Shown: positions 7,549 to 15,302, counted from the first letter of the stretch. The stretch: DNA of 33,969 nucleotides from Oscillospiraceae bacterium (GCA_015068125.1 SVLD01000019.1:1-33969); one strand, 5' to 3'. A program made the numbers and translations. Notes: a model not told the origin generated them from the sequence alone.

Positions 7549-7685
7549 CATCTTGCGCTCCGATGCATAGGATATTTTGCAGGCGGAACCGTATAAACTC
7601 CTGTTGCGCGTGGGACAATACTGTCGTAGGCGTTACATATGGAGCTTCCGGTAACGCCGGCAGATTTCTTCGGAGTGTGAGTTAC

Positions 7686-8048
7686 ATGGATACCACGGTC
7701 AAACGGGGGGACATTTTTTACGCGGATTTATCGCCGGTGGTGGGCAGTGAGCAGGGAGGAACAAGGCCGGTGCTCATTGTGCAGAACGATACCGGCAACC
7801 GCCATTCTCCCACAGTCATCGCTGCGGCCATTACCAGTCAGACAGGAAAAGCCCGGCTACCCACCCATATCAATATTGCCGGTGGCAGTGTGGGGCTGAG
7901 CAAGGATTCGGTGATCCTCCTGGAGCAGATCCGCACCATCGATAAGCGGCGGCTTCGGGAGCATATGGGTCATCTGGACGATGCCCACATGACAAAGGTG
8001 AATGAAGCCATCGCCGTCAGCTTTGGGTTAAACAGCGGCTTGACATGA
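7686..8048 (+). CDS. MazF/PemK-type endoribonuclease toxin, no antitoxin gene visible
   Basis: 120 residues, close to Bacillus NdoA (116). The N-terminal VKRGDIFYADLSPVVGSEQGG, the RPVLIVQND strand and ITSQ carry the conserved Arg and Thr used for RNA cleavage. KDSVILLEQIRTID is the C-terminal signature. The family cuts mRNA at short sequences and is normally silenced by a MazE-like partner encoded just upstream. Here 137 bases separate it from the lipoprotein gene and contain no credible antitoxin frame; the longest reads only 13 codons (from 7639). The open frame extends upstream, but the ATG at 7686 with GGAG about ten bases before fits the family start. The weak ribosome binding site may keep expression low. 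Confidence 0.9.
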   Translation: MDTTVKRGDIFYADLSPVVGSEQGGTRPVLIVQNDTGNRHSPTVIAAAITSQTGKARLPTHINIAGGSVGLSKDSVILLEQIRTIDKRRLREHMGHLDDAHMTKVNEAIAVSFGLNSGLT

Positions 8049-8053
8049 ATACA

Positions 8054-8091
8054 GCCCCCTTTTGCGGCATACAATTGCGGCAGAAGGGGGC
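8054..8091 (+). promoter_or_regulatory. Hairpin overlapping the ribosome binding site of the next gene
   Basis: GCCCCCTTTTGC (8054-8065) pairs with a G-rich arm (8080-8091) through 12 pairs, one of them G-T. The right arm contains GAAGGGGG, the likely ribosome binding site for the ATG at 8098. It has no T run after it, so it is a weak terminator candidate and may instead hold back translation. Confidence 0.45.
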
Positions 8092-8097
8092 ATTGTT

Positions 8098-8499
8098 ATG
8101 GATGGCTTATATGAGATCCAAATGGGTGGACAGGCAGTGGGCAAAGCCCGGGTGACCAGGCAGGGGCTGTACTACCATTTTGACTGCCGGTGCAGGCTTT
8201 CCGGCCAGGTGATCTGCAGGCTGGTGGCGCAGAGCGGTGATAAAACGGAAAATTTGGGGATCCCGGTGCCCTGTGGAAAGGAATTTGTTCTGCAAAAGTT
8301 GGTGGCGGCAGGAAAACTGGGGAACGGATGCTTGGAGATCCGGGTGGTGCCCAAAGGTGTTGCGCTGGATTCATCCTTTATCCCCCTGAAACCGGAAGAA
8401 CCGTTCGCTTACATAGCCCGGCTGAAAAATGCCTGTCTCCAGCGAAAAAACGGACAGCTTGGGATACTGCTCCGGGAGGAAACGAAAGAAATTTTTTAA
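8098..8499 (+). CDS. Hypothetical protein
   Basis: 133 residues, soluble, not recognised. The sequence suggests beta-strands (YEIQMGGQAVGKARVTRQGLYYHFDCRCRLSG and CLEIRVVPKG) and a helical C-terminus rich in Lys/Arg/Glu. The ATG at 8098 was preferred over an upstream GTG-type start because GAAGGGGG lies just before it. It follows mazF by 49 bases on the same strand. A role as an unusual antitoxin cannot be excluded, since toxin-first orders exist, but nothing in the sequence supports it directly. Confidence 0.7.
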   Translation: MDGLYEIQMGGQAVGKARVTRQGLYYHFDCRCRLSGQVICRLVAQSGDKTENLGIPVPCGKEFVLQKLVAAGKLGNGCLEIRVVPKGVALDSSFIPLKPEEPFAYIARLKNACLQRKNGQLGILLREETKEIF

Positions 8500-8522
8500 A
8501 CTTTAAGAGTTCTTTAAATCCG

Positions 8523-8551
8523 TTGACAGGGGATTTTTCAAACTGTAAAAT
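8523..8551 (+). promoter_or_regulatory. Promoter of the first YwaF-family gene
   Basis: TTGACA (8523-8528), 17-base spacer, TAAAAT (8546-8551). The large inverted repeat 8535-8567 overlaps the spacer, -10 and transcription start. Confidence 0.8.
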
Positions 8552-8567
8552 TTATACAGTTTGAAAA
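8535..8567. promoter_or_regulatory. 33-bp operator-like inverted repeat
   Basis: Perfect 13-base arms, TTTTCAAACTGTA (8535-8547) and its reverse complement (8555-8567), flank a 7-base centre. It covers the -10 box and likely start point of the promoter, the classic place for a dimeric repressor. No regulator gene is adjacent, so the binding protein is unknown. Confidence 0.65.
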
Positions 8568-8587
8568 CTGCGGAAAGAGGTGTCACG

Positions 8588-9466
8588 GTGTTTATCGATA
8601 TGTTCAATGGCTGGTATTTCTTCTGGCTGATCCTTTGCAGCGGCGCGACCGCCGGGCTGTATTTTCTTTTGCGAAACAAAAGTACATTCTTGCAAAAAAC
8701 TGTACTCTTCGGTCTGCTGGTAGTAGGCTTGCTGCTGCACTTTTTGAAGGTATATATCCCGCCGTATTCCGTGGATGAGGCGAGAATGCTCCGGGATAGC
8801 TGGTTTGTCAACATTTGCGGTGCCAATATCGCACTGTTTCCTTTCTTTTTCTTCTCGAAAAACGAGAGGATCAGGGACTATATGTTCTACATTGGTGTCA
8901 TCAGCGGTTTGATCGCCCTGTTCTATCCTCAGGAGCCGATTGCCAAGGTGGATCAGTACGCCGAGCAACTGGATATCGTGCGGTTTTATTATCACCACTG
9001 GATGGTCATGGCAGTGCCTATGCTTATGGTGCTCTTCGGCCACCATAAGCTGTCTTATAAGCGTGTTCTGGCTGCTCCTACGGGACTGCTGCTGGTGATG
9101 CTGTTTATCATGCTCAACCAGATCTTCCAGTCGGAGATGGGCTTCATCCCCCTGCGGGACAGAGGCAACTTCTTCGGCATCGATTATAAGAACACTTCCT
9201 ATATCTGGGGTCCCGGCACCAATGATGCCATCGGCAATTTCCTGGCCATTTTTACACCCAAGGTGTTCAAAACTGTGCCTGTGGGTGAGTTTGCCGGCCA
9301 GCTTAAGTATTGGCCCTGGTTCTGGCTGATCGTTCCTGTGTATGTGCTGGTAACGCCCTTGTCCCTGCTGCTGACGGCTGTCTTCAATCCCAAGTCTGTA
9401 AAAGCAGGCCTGAATAAGGTAAAGGGCTACAAGAAAGAGAAAAAGCACGCCCTGGCAAGTAAATAA
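8588..9466 (+). CDS. YwaF-family (TIGR02206-like) integral membrane protein
   Basis: About 292 residues from a GTG start that has AAAGAGGTG six bases upstream; a TTG nine codons earlier lies inside the operator palindrome and has no ribosome binding site. At least six membrane segments are visible, including WYFFWLILCSGATAGLYFLL, TVLFGLLVVGLLLHFL, a segment around NICGANIALFPFFFF, and a C-terminal pair around the WFWLIVPVYVLVTPLSLLLTAVF region, followed by a basic tail. The His-containing segments HHWMVMAVPMLMVLFGHH and the NDAIGNF stretch are typical of this family, whose biochemical role is unknown. A second family member lies at 17052-17867. A terminator follows directly. Confidence 0.75.
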   Translation: MFIDMFNGWYFFWLILCSGATAGLYFLLRNKSTFLQKTVLFGLLVVGLLLHFLKVYIPPYSVDEARMLRDSWFVNICGANIALFPFFFFSKNERIRDYMFYIGVISGLIALFYPQEPIAKVDQYAEQLDIVRFYYHHWMVMAVPMLMVLFGHHKLSYKRVLAAPTGLLLVMLFIMLNQIFQSEMGFIPLRDRGNFFGIDYKNTSYIWGPGTNDAIGNFLAIFTPKVFKTVPVGEFAGQLKYWPWFWLIVPVYVLVTPLSLLLTAVFNPKSVKAGLNKVKGYKKEKKHALASK

Positions 9467-9495
9467 GAAAAGCCGCCCAACAGGGCGGCTTTTTT
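9467..9495. terminator. Bidirectional terminator
   Basis: AAGCCGCCC and GGGCGGCTT form a 9-bp stem with a 4-base loop, with a T run on the plus strand and an A run before it. It serves the convergent YwaF-family and exonuclease III genes. Confidence 0.85.
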
Positions 9496-10246
9496 AATGC
9501 AATTCCAGTTCCACCGGGCAGTGGTCGGAGCCCTGTATATCGGCGTGGATGGAGGCACTGCGGATGGAATCTTTCAGCCGGTCGGATACCACAAAATAGT
9601 CGATCCGCCAGCCAGCGTTGTTCTTTCTGGCGTTAAACATATAGCTCCACCAGGTGTATGCTCCGGTGGCGTCCGGGTAAAGGTGGCGGAAAGAATCCGT
9701 AAAGCCCGCCTCCAGCAGGCGACTGAAAGCGGTGCGCTCCTGGTCGGAAAAACCGGCGTTGCCCCGGTTGGCGGAAGGATTCTTCAGGTCGATTTCCTGA
9801 TGCGCCACATTCAGATCGCCGCAGAGGATCACGCCCTTTTTGCTGTCCAGTTCGGTTAAGTATGCAAGGAAGGCATCCTCCCACCGCATCCGGTGATCGA
9901 TCCGGGCCAGTTCCCGCTGGGCGTTGGGGGTGTAGCAGGTTACCAGATATAAGTCGGGGTATTCCAGCGTAATGACCCGGCCTTCGTTATCCAGCTCCGG
10001 AACACCGATGCCGTAGCTGACAGACAGCGGTTCATGCTTAGTAAAAATGGCTGTACCGGAGTAGCCCTTCTTTTCGGCATAGCACCAATATTGCCGGTAG
10101 CCCGGCAGCTCCAGATCAATCTGCCCCTCCTGAAGCTTGGTTTCCTGCAGGCAGAAAAAATCCGCATCCACACTGTGGAAAAAGTCCAAAAAACCCTTTT
10201 GCACGCAAGCCCGAAGGCCGTTTACATTCCACGAAATAAATTTCAA
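9494..10246 (-). CDS. xth: Exodeoxyribonuclease III / AP endonuclease
   Basis: 250 residues, typical length. It repairs abasic sites and trims 3' ends. Family motifs in order are KFISWNVNGLRA at the start, LQETKLQ (metal-binding Glu), YSGTAIF, GDLNVAHQEIDLKNP, WRIDYFVVS and the C-terminal SDHCPVELEL with the catalytic Asp-His. The start codon is TTG at 10246, with GGATG and GAAG upstream. It follows the GerMN lipoprotein gene by 14 bases and is the last gene of the run, with the stop close to the shared terminator. Confidence 0.96.
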   Translation of the reverse strand: MKFISWNVNGLRACVQKGFLDFFHSVDADFFCLQETKLQEGQIDLELPGYRQYWCYAEKKGYSGTAIFTKHEPLSVSYGIGVPELDNEGRVITLEYPDLYLVTCYTPNAQRELARIDHRMRWEDAFLAYLTELDSKKGVILCGDLNVAHQEIDLKNPSANRGNAGFSDQERTAFSRLLEAGFTDSFRHLYPDATGAYTWWSYMFNARKNNAGWRIDYFVVSDRLKDSIRSASIHADIQGSDHCPVELELH

Positions 10247-10260
10247 ATCTTCACATCCTG

Positions 10261-10770
10261 TCAGTTTTGGTCAAAGGCCACCAGACTGTCATCCAGCAGC
10301 AAAATGTCACTTAGGTTCATGGTGATGGTCTTGTTGCCGTCCAAAAGCTTGCTTTCCGCCCGGATCACCACGGTGCTAACCCCAGTCAGATCGCAAACTG
10401 TAGCCGTCAGACAGGCGCAGGCGGTGGTCAGCTCCAGACCGGAGCTGCGGGCGGCGGTATCGGAAAGCACGATGTTGGCGGTGCTGCCGGTAATTTCGAA
10501 GCTTCTCAGAAAAACAGCCTGGGGGAAGGGTTTTTTGAGAGTATCGCCCTCCGGACCCTGGAGGTACATGGAAAGCAATTGCGGAACATCCTCCCGGAGT
10601 TCGCCGGCTTCCCGGATTTCCCGGGAAATGACGCTGTCGGAAGCAAAATAGCTCACGTCATTCTTAGGGTAATAGAATGTTACCGGATTGATAAATTCCG
10701 GCGTGTTGCCCTGGCAGCCGGGCAGGATGAGCAACGCAGCCAAAAGCAGCATACAGATCAGGCGTTTCAT
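10261..10770 (-). CDS. GerMN-domain lipoprotein
   Basis: 169 residues. The signal peptide ends LILPGC with the lipid-attachment Cys at 19. The mature protein matches a single GerMN (sporulation and germination) domain: FYYPKNDVSYFASD, a helix with the typical LLSMYLQGP, then beta-strands with NIVLSD and an STVVIRAESK segment. GerMN domains occur in the Bacillus spore protein GerM and in actinobacterial LpqB. The start overlaps the histidine kinase stop by four bases (ATGA) and has GAGGAGG, so it is translationally coupled to the kinase. That arrangement suggests it modulates or reports to the sensor, as LpqB does for MtrB. Confidence 0.85.
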   Translation of the reverse strand: MKRLICMLLLAALLILPGCQGNTPEFINPVTFYYPKNDVSYFASDSVISREIREAGELREDVPQLLSMYLQGPEGDTLKKPFPQAVFLRSFEITGSTANIVLSDTAARSSGLELTTACACLTATVCDLTGVSTVVIRAESKLLDGNKTITMNLSDILLLDDSLVAFDQN

Positions 10771-12200
10771 GGCGTTTCCTCCTCAATGTCGAAAGCAGGG
10801 AAGGTGACGGTAAAGGCAGTACCTACGCCTACGGTGCTGTCCACATGGATGGTACCCTGATTGCGCTCCACCATGTTGCGCACAATGGCCAGACCCAGAC
10901 CGCTGCCGCCGGATTTCCGGGAGCGAGCCTTATCCACCCGGTAAAAACGCTCAAATACATGACCAATGGCATCCTTGGGAATACCCACGCCGGTGTCGAT
11001 GATTTTTACGATGGCGTTATCCTTGTCCCGGCTCAGGCGAAGAGTGAGCTTTCCGCCGGGAACGTTATATTTGATGCCGTTTTCCACAAGGTTAAAGATG
11101 ATCTGGTACAGGTCATCTTCCAGCATCAGAATGGGGCAGTCCTGCAAAATCTCCAGCTTCAGGGTGATGTTATTCTTCTCCGCGATACCAGAGAGCATTC
11201 GTTCCACCCGCTGCAGCGTGGGAGTCAGATGGATGATCTCGCAGTCGCCGTCCTGCTGGCTTTCAATTCGGGACAGGGACAGCAGTTTCTGGGACATGCG
11301 GTTCAAACGGTCGGCTTCGTTACCAATGTCGGTTACGAATTCCCGGACAGTTTCCATATCCATATCATTCTGCAAAATAGAATCGGACAGCAGCTTGATG
11401 GAGGCCAGGGGGGTTTTTAGCTCATGGGAGGCATCGGAAACGAAGTGGCTTCGTTTTTCTTCGGAGATTTTCAGCTGTTCGGTGAGGTCATTGACCTCGC
11501 TTGCCAAAAACGCCAGTTCGTCGCTGCCGTCCATAATCAGCGTCTGGGTATAGTCACCCTCCTGGATGACCCGCATGGTGGCCATGATCCGCCGGATTCT
11601 CCGGGAGAACACCAATGCGAAGGCAAAAGAGAACAGAATCACTGCCACCTCCAGAATGATGGTGATGGTCAGGATATTTTGCTGCAGGGATTGGATCAAG
11701 GCACCCTGCTGGGTGTCGTATTCCATCATGTAAACGCAGCCAGTCAGCACGCCGTAGGAATACACCGGCGTAGCCGCGCAGGAGCGCATAGCGCCGTCCC
11801 GGTATTGCCAGGAGAATACATTATTTCCCTCCATGGCTCTGACGATCTCCGGCAGCAGCGCGTGGCTCATGGAAGTCCCCAGAGAGTCATAAATGACCGC
11901 GCCGGACTGGTCTGTGATAATCAGCCGGGAGACCTTCAAGCTGCCCATCTGCGCTACGGCGGTGGCGGCGGTATCGGGATTCAAAACTTCCAAATCCGAT
12001 ACCTCGGCAGAGGCCAGCAGACATTTTTCAATCATGGAGGCGTGCTTGCTCTGATAAAACAGCCGCTGACTGATGCCGGAGCAATAGAGGTTCACGATCA
12101 CCAAAACAATGGAGGTGACGATGATATAAACCACCGCATAGCGCATGTGATTGCTTCTGCGGAAGCGACCCTTTCGATTACTTGCGGAAATAATAGCCAA
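10767..12200 (-). CDS. Membrane sensor histidine kinase
   Basis: About 477 residues. Order: membrane segment 1 (about 20-42), an extracellular sensor region (43-175), membrane segment 2 (about 176-199), HAMP (about 197-249), HisKA with the phosphorylated H259 in SDASHELKTP, and a HATPase domain with the N box (LVENGIKYN), G1 (DTGVGIP) and G2 (GGSGLGLAI). The overall plan is like WalK/PhoR-type kinases but without a PAS domain. The start is uncertain: the longest frame uses TTG at 12200, overlapping the response regulator by 23 bases, while an ATG at 12146 would still keep both membrane segments. Neither has a strong ribosome binding site. The four-base overlap with the GerMN gene is clear. 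Confidence 0.95.
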   Translation of the reverse strand: MAIISASNRKGRFRRSNHMRYAVVYIIVTSIVLVIVNLYCSGISQRLFYQSKHASMIEKCLLASAEVSDLEVLNPDTAATAVAQMGSLKVSRLIITDQSGAVIYDSLGTSMSHALLPEIVRAMEGNNVFSWQYRDGAMRSCAATPVYSYGVLTGCVYMMEYDTQQGALIQSLQQNILTITIILEVAVILFSFAFALVFSRRIRRIMATMRVIQEGDYTQTLIMDGSDELAFLASEVNDLTEQLKISEEKRSHFVSDASHELKTPLASIKLLSDSILQNDMDMETVREFVTDIGNEADRLNRMSQKLLSLSRIESQQDGDCEIIHLTPTLQRVERMLSGIAEKNNITLKLEILQDCPILMLEDDLYQIIFNLVENGIKYNVPGGKLTLRLSRDKDNAIVKIIDTGVGIPKDAIGHVFERFYRVDKARSRKSGGSGLGLAIVRNMVERNQGTIHVDSTVGVGTAFTVTFPAFDIEEETP

Positions 12201-12855
12201 CGCCCCACTTCGTCATAATATAGTTTGGTTCGGCGGGATTTTCTTCCAGTTTTTCCCGCAGCCGCCGGATGTGGACATCCACAGTCCGGATATCGCTGCG
12301 GTATTCGTAGGCCCAGATGGTATCCAGCAGGTTTTCCCGGGAGTAGACCCGGTTGGGATTGCGCATCAGGTGCTCGATGACATCAAATTCCTTGGCGGTC
12401 AGCTCCACAAGCTGGTCTGCCCGGTAAGCGTTGCGGCTGTCCAAATCCAGGGTGATGGAGCCGATGGTGAGCTGATTGGATTCCGCCTTGCTGTCTGCGC
12501 CGCTGCGGCGAAGCAGCGCCCGGATCCGGGCTTTCAGCTCCAGAATATTAAAGGGCTTGGTGAGGTAATCGTCTGCGCCGTGGTCAAATCCGATGAGCTT
12601 GTCCATGTCGCTGGTTTTGGCAGTGAGCAAAATGATAGGCACATTGGAAAATTCCCGGATTCTGGCGCAGGCGGTAAGACCGTCCATTTCCGGCATCATC
12701 ACATCCAGCACGATCAGATCCGGCATCTGGGACTGGGCTGCCTGTACGGCTTCCAGACCGTTACTGCCGGTGATAACCTCGTAGCCTTCGTTCTGCAGGT
12801 TAAAGCGGATGCCTTTGACCAGCAGCGCTTCGTCATCTACAACCAGTATTTTCAT
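12178..12855 (-). CDS. OmpR/PhoB-family response regulator
   Basis: 225 residues. The receiver domain (1-115) has the acidic pair D7-D8, phospho-acceptor D51 in LIVLDVMMPEMDG, the TAK segment (78-80) and K100 in YLTKPF. The C-terminal winged-helix domain (about 127-225) has the usual LTAKEFDVIEHLM, RENLLDTIW, RTVDVHIRRLREKLE and VGYYF motifs. It pairs with the kinase encoded immediately downstream. The start has GGGAGG nine bases upstream and lies four bases after the comEA stop. Target genes cannot be told from this window. Confidence 0.97.
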   Translation of the reverse strand: MKILVVDDEALLVKGIRFNLQNEGYEVITGSNGLEAVQAAQSQMPDLIVLDVMMPEMDGLTACARIREFSNVPIILLTAKTSDMDKLIGFDHGADDYLTKPFNILELKARIRALLRRSGADSKAESNQLTIGSITLDLDSRNAYRADQLVELTAKEFDVIEHLMRNPNRVYSRENLLDTIWAYEYRSDIRTVDVHIRRLREKLEENPAEPNYIMTKWGVGYYFRK

Positions 12856-12859
12856 AGTT

Positions 12860-13198
12860 TCAACCTCCCACGGTGATCAGGTTCAGAATATTTTGCAGCA
12901 GCTGGCTGCCGATGCCCTCCACGAGGACAAGATCGCCGACCGAGCGAAAATTGCCATGCTCCAGGCGGTATACAACAATTCGTTCCGCCACCTCCGGTCC
13001 AATGCCCGGCAGCGTTTGAAGTTCCTCGGCGGTGGCGGTGTTGATATTCACCAAGCCGGCGGAAATTTCCGTGGCGGCAGGCAGTGTGGATACCTGCACC
13101 TGACTGGGATTGTAATTCCGTCCAATGAAGAATCCGCCGGTAAAAGCGATACAGCTGCAGCAAATCAGAAGCAGGCACCAAAAGGCCGTTTTTTTCAT
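12860..13198 (-). CDS. comEA: ComEA-type helix-hairpin-helix protein
   Basis: 112 residues from the ATG at 13198, which has AGGAGGGG upstream; the open frame extends further but begins inside the promoter. One N-terminal membrane segment (about 5-25) is followed by a short linker and two helix-hairpin-helix motifs, LPGIG (63-67) and VEGIG (93-97), preceded by VNINTATAEELQTL. The domain binds double-stranded DNA without sequence preference. In transformable bacteria ComEA is the surface DNA receptor. No comEC or comEB is adjacent here, so transformation is not shown. It is the first gene of a run through the two-component system. Confidence 0.9.
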   Translation of the reverse strand: MKKTAFWCLLLICCSCIAFTGGFFIGRNYNPSQVQVSTLPAATEISAGLVNINTATAEELQTLPGIGPEVAERIVVYRLEHGNFRSVGDLVLVEGIGSQLLQNILNLITVGG

Positions 13199-13216
13199 AA
13201 GTGTACCCCTCCTGCA

Positions 13217-13245
13217 TTGACTAGCTGTGAAAATGTTGATATAAT
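13217..13245 (+). promoter_or_regulatory. Promoter of the D,D-carboxypeptidase gene
   Basis: TTGACT (13217-13222), 17-base spacer, TATAAT (13240-13245). It lies face-to-face with the minus-strand promoter at 13254-13282. Confidence 0.8.
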
Positions 13246-13253
13246 ACAAAAAC

Positions 13254-13282
13254 ATTATACACGACTTTTTCCTGCCGGACAA
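13254..13282 (-). promoter_or_regulatory. Promoter of the comEA-regulator-kinase run
   Basis: Minus strand TTGTCC (13282-13277), 17-base spacer, TATAAT (13259-13254). Its predicted start near 13247 falls at the -10 box of the plus-strand promoter. Confidence 0.75.
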
Positions 13283-13311
13283 GTCCGGTATTGGAATATT
13301 GAGGGAGAAAT

Positions 13312-14736
13312 ATGAAAAAAATCAGGGCTTTTTGCCTTTTTCTTGCGGCTGCGCTGACAGTGCTTTTACTGTCGCCGGGAGTAGCCGCCCAGGATATCCC
13401 CACCGCTGACCAGTCGGTGCTCAGCGGCTGCCACAGTGTGGACGCCGCCATGCAGCTCAATGAGCAGGGCAAACTGACGGAAACCGCTAAGGCGGCTATC
13501 GTCTACGAGCGAAACAGCGACACCATGATCTATGCCCATAACCCGGATCAGCGGATCTATCCTACCAGTATGGTCAAGCTGATGACCGCCCTGGTTGCCA
13601 TTGAAAAGGGCGATCCCCAGGCGAAGGTGAAGGTTACCAAGCGGGCGATTTCCGATCTGCCCCTGGGTGCGGCAGTGGTGAAACCCAAGCTGGAGCCGGG
13701 AGAGGAGCTGACCCTGGAAGATCTGCTGTACTGCCTGGTGGCGGCCTCTGCCAATGACGCGGCCATGGTGATCGCGGAGTATATCGCCGGCAGTCAGGAT
13801 GCCTTTCTTACCATGATGAATCAAAAGGCTCAGGAGCTGGGGTGCAAGGATACGGTGTTTACCAATCCCCATGGTCTGCACGACCCCAATATGTATACCA
13901 CCGCCCGGGATCTTTGCCGCATTACGGACGCGGCACTGGACAATGAGCTGTTCAAAGCGTTGTTCTGTGCCGATAGTCATGTGATTCCTGCCACCAATAA
14001 GTGCGAAGAACGGACTGTGTACACCGGCAATCATATGATCAGCAAAGCGGAGATCAAAAAGTATTACGATCCCCGGGTCACTGGCGGCAAGACCGGTACT
14101 GTGGATGGCGGCGGCCGCTGTCTGATTGCCACTTCCGAGCAAGGCGGTATGGAATTGCTGACTGTCGTAATGGATGCCAAGCCTACCTATGAGCCCAATG
14201 GACTGGCACTGGCGACATTTGGCAGCTTCGAGGAAACTACGGTTTTGATGAACCATGTATTTGCCAATTATACCTGCCGCCAGATATTCTATGAGGGTCA
14301 GATTGTCAGCCAATATCCGGTGTCCGGAGGCGCCAACAGTGCGGTGACTATACCTGCCCGGGGCGCTTCCACAGTGTTGCCTGTGGGCGTGGAAAAAGAT
14401 CAGCTCAATTGGGTGTATACCAATTATGCCACGACTTTGACTGCCCCGGTGGAGAAGGGGCAGCGGATTTCCGTGCTGCAGGTGTGGTATGGTTCCAAAT
14501 GCGTGGCGCAGACCGACCTGGTGGCGGTAAATGCAGTCAAAGCCCAGACGGAATATATCCAAACCGAACGCAGCGACGGAGAGAACGCCGGCAAGGTATG
14601 GCTTATAGTCGCAATCGTTTTGGTTGCGGTGGTGGTTCTGGTAGGCGGCAGTATTGTGGCGCTAAGATGGACGCGGAGATTTCGTCTGAACGCCCGGCGG
14701 CGGAGCAGACGGGCAGATCGGCGGAGGAGTCGGTAA
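13312..14736 (+). CDS. D-alanyl-D-alanine carboxypeptidase (DacF/PBP5 type)
   Basis: 474 residues. A signal peptide (1-26) precedes a penicillin-binding S11 domain with the active-site SMVK (S86-K89), SAN (146-148) and KTG (260-262). It removes the terminal D-Ala from wall pentapeptides. A beta-sandwich domain (about 315-420) follows. The protein ends with one membrane segment (about 425-450) and a very basic tail of about 25 residues with many Arg, so it is anchored by its C-terminus. The start has a GGGAGAAA site. The uracil-DNA glycosylase gene begins one base after the stop. Confidence 0.95.
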   Translation: MKKIRAFCLFLAAALTVLLLSPGVAAQDIPTADQSVLSGCHSVDAAMQLNEQGKLTETAKAAIVYERNSDTMIYAHNPDQRIYPTSMVKLMTALVAIEKGDPQAKVKVTKRAISDLPLGAAVVKPKLEPGEELTLEDLLYCLVAASANDAAMVIAEYIAGSQDAFLTMMNQKAQELGCKDTVFTNPHGLHDPNMYTTARDLCRITDAALDNELFKALFCADSHVIPATNKCEERTVYTGNHMISKAEIKKYYDPRVTGGKTGTVDGGGRCLIATSEQGGMELLTVVMDAKPTYEPNGLALATFGSFEETTVLMNHVFANYTCRQIFYEGQIVSQYPVSGGANSAVTIPARGASTVLPVGVEKDQLNWVYTNYATTLTAPVEKGQRISVLQVWYGSKCVAQTDLVAVNAVKAQTEYIQTERSDGENAGKVWLIVAIVLVAVVVLVGGSIVALRWTRRFRLNARRRSRRADRRRSR

Positions 14737-14737
14737 T

Positions 14738-15301
14738 ATGGATTGGAACACATTGGAAATGACCTGCAAGGCCTGCACCAACTGCGGCCTTTGTGAAAAG
14801 CGGCATCATGTGGTTTTCGGCGTGGGCAATCCCAATGCGGATGTGATGTTCGTGGGGGAGGGTCCCGGTGAGCAGGAGGATCTGCAGGGCGAGCCCTTTG
14901 TAGGCGCTGCCGGAAAGCTGCTGGATGATATGCTCAGTATCATCGATCTGTCCCGGGAAAGTAACTGCTATATCGCCAATATTGTCAAATGCCGCCCGCC
15001 CCACAACCGGGATCCGCTGGAAACGGAGCAGGATGCCTGCATCGGCTATCTGCAAAACCAGATCGCATTGGTGAAACCTAAAATTCTGGTGTGCCTGGGT
15101 CGGATCTCTGCCATGCGGCTCATCCGGGAGGACTACCGAATTACCCGGGAGCATGGCCAGTGGGTGGAAAAGGACGGCCTGTGGATGACAGCCATCTATC
15201 ATCCCTCGGCGCTGCTGCGGGATGTTACCAAACGCCCGGAAACCTTTGATGATCTGCTCTCTATACGTGAAAAGATCAAGAAACTTGGCGCGCAAATGTA
15301 A
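14738..15301 (+). CDS. Uracil-DNA glycosylase, family 4 (iron-sulfur type)
   Basis: 187 residues. It removes uracil from [23 protein letters not shown] (about 46-65) is the family 4 signature, and IYHPSALLR near the C-terminus holds the conserved His-Pro-Ser. The [4Fe-4S] ligands are most likely C13 and C16 near the N-terminus plus the Cys of IVKCRPP and of QDACIGYL. Two extra Cys (C10, C19) stand beside the first pair. The start lies one base after the carboxypeptidase stop, with GGAGGAG inside the end of that gene, so the two are co-transcribed. Confidence 0.95.
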   Translation: MDWNTLEMTCKACTNCGLCEKRHHVVFGVGNPNADVMFVGEGPGEQEDLQGEPFVGAAGKLLDDMLSIIDLSRESNCYIANIVKCRPPHNRDPLETEQDACIGYLQNQIALVKPKILVCLGRISAMRLIREDYRITREHGQWVEKDGLWMTAIYHPSALLRDVTKRPETFDDLLSIREKIKKLGAQM

Positions 15302-15302
15302 A

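Noticed and set aside
7639..7680. Tiny frame MELPVTPADFFGV as a mazE-like antitoxin
   Set aside because: Thirteen codons with no ribosome binding site is too short for an antitoxin and has no resemblance to MazE.
8552..9448. 298-residue minus-strand frame opposite the first YwaF-family gene
   Set aside because: Gln/His-rich shadow frame; the plus frame has clear membrane segments, a promoter and ribosome binding site.
13366..14562. 398-residue minus-strand frame opposite the carboxypeptidase
   Set aside because: His-rich shadow frame of a gene with all S11 motifs.
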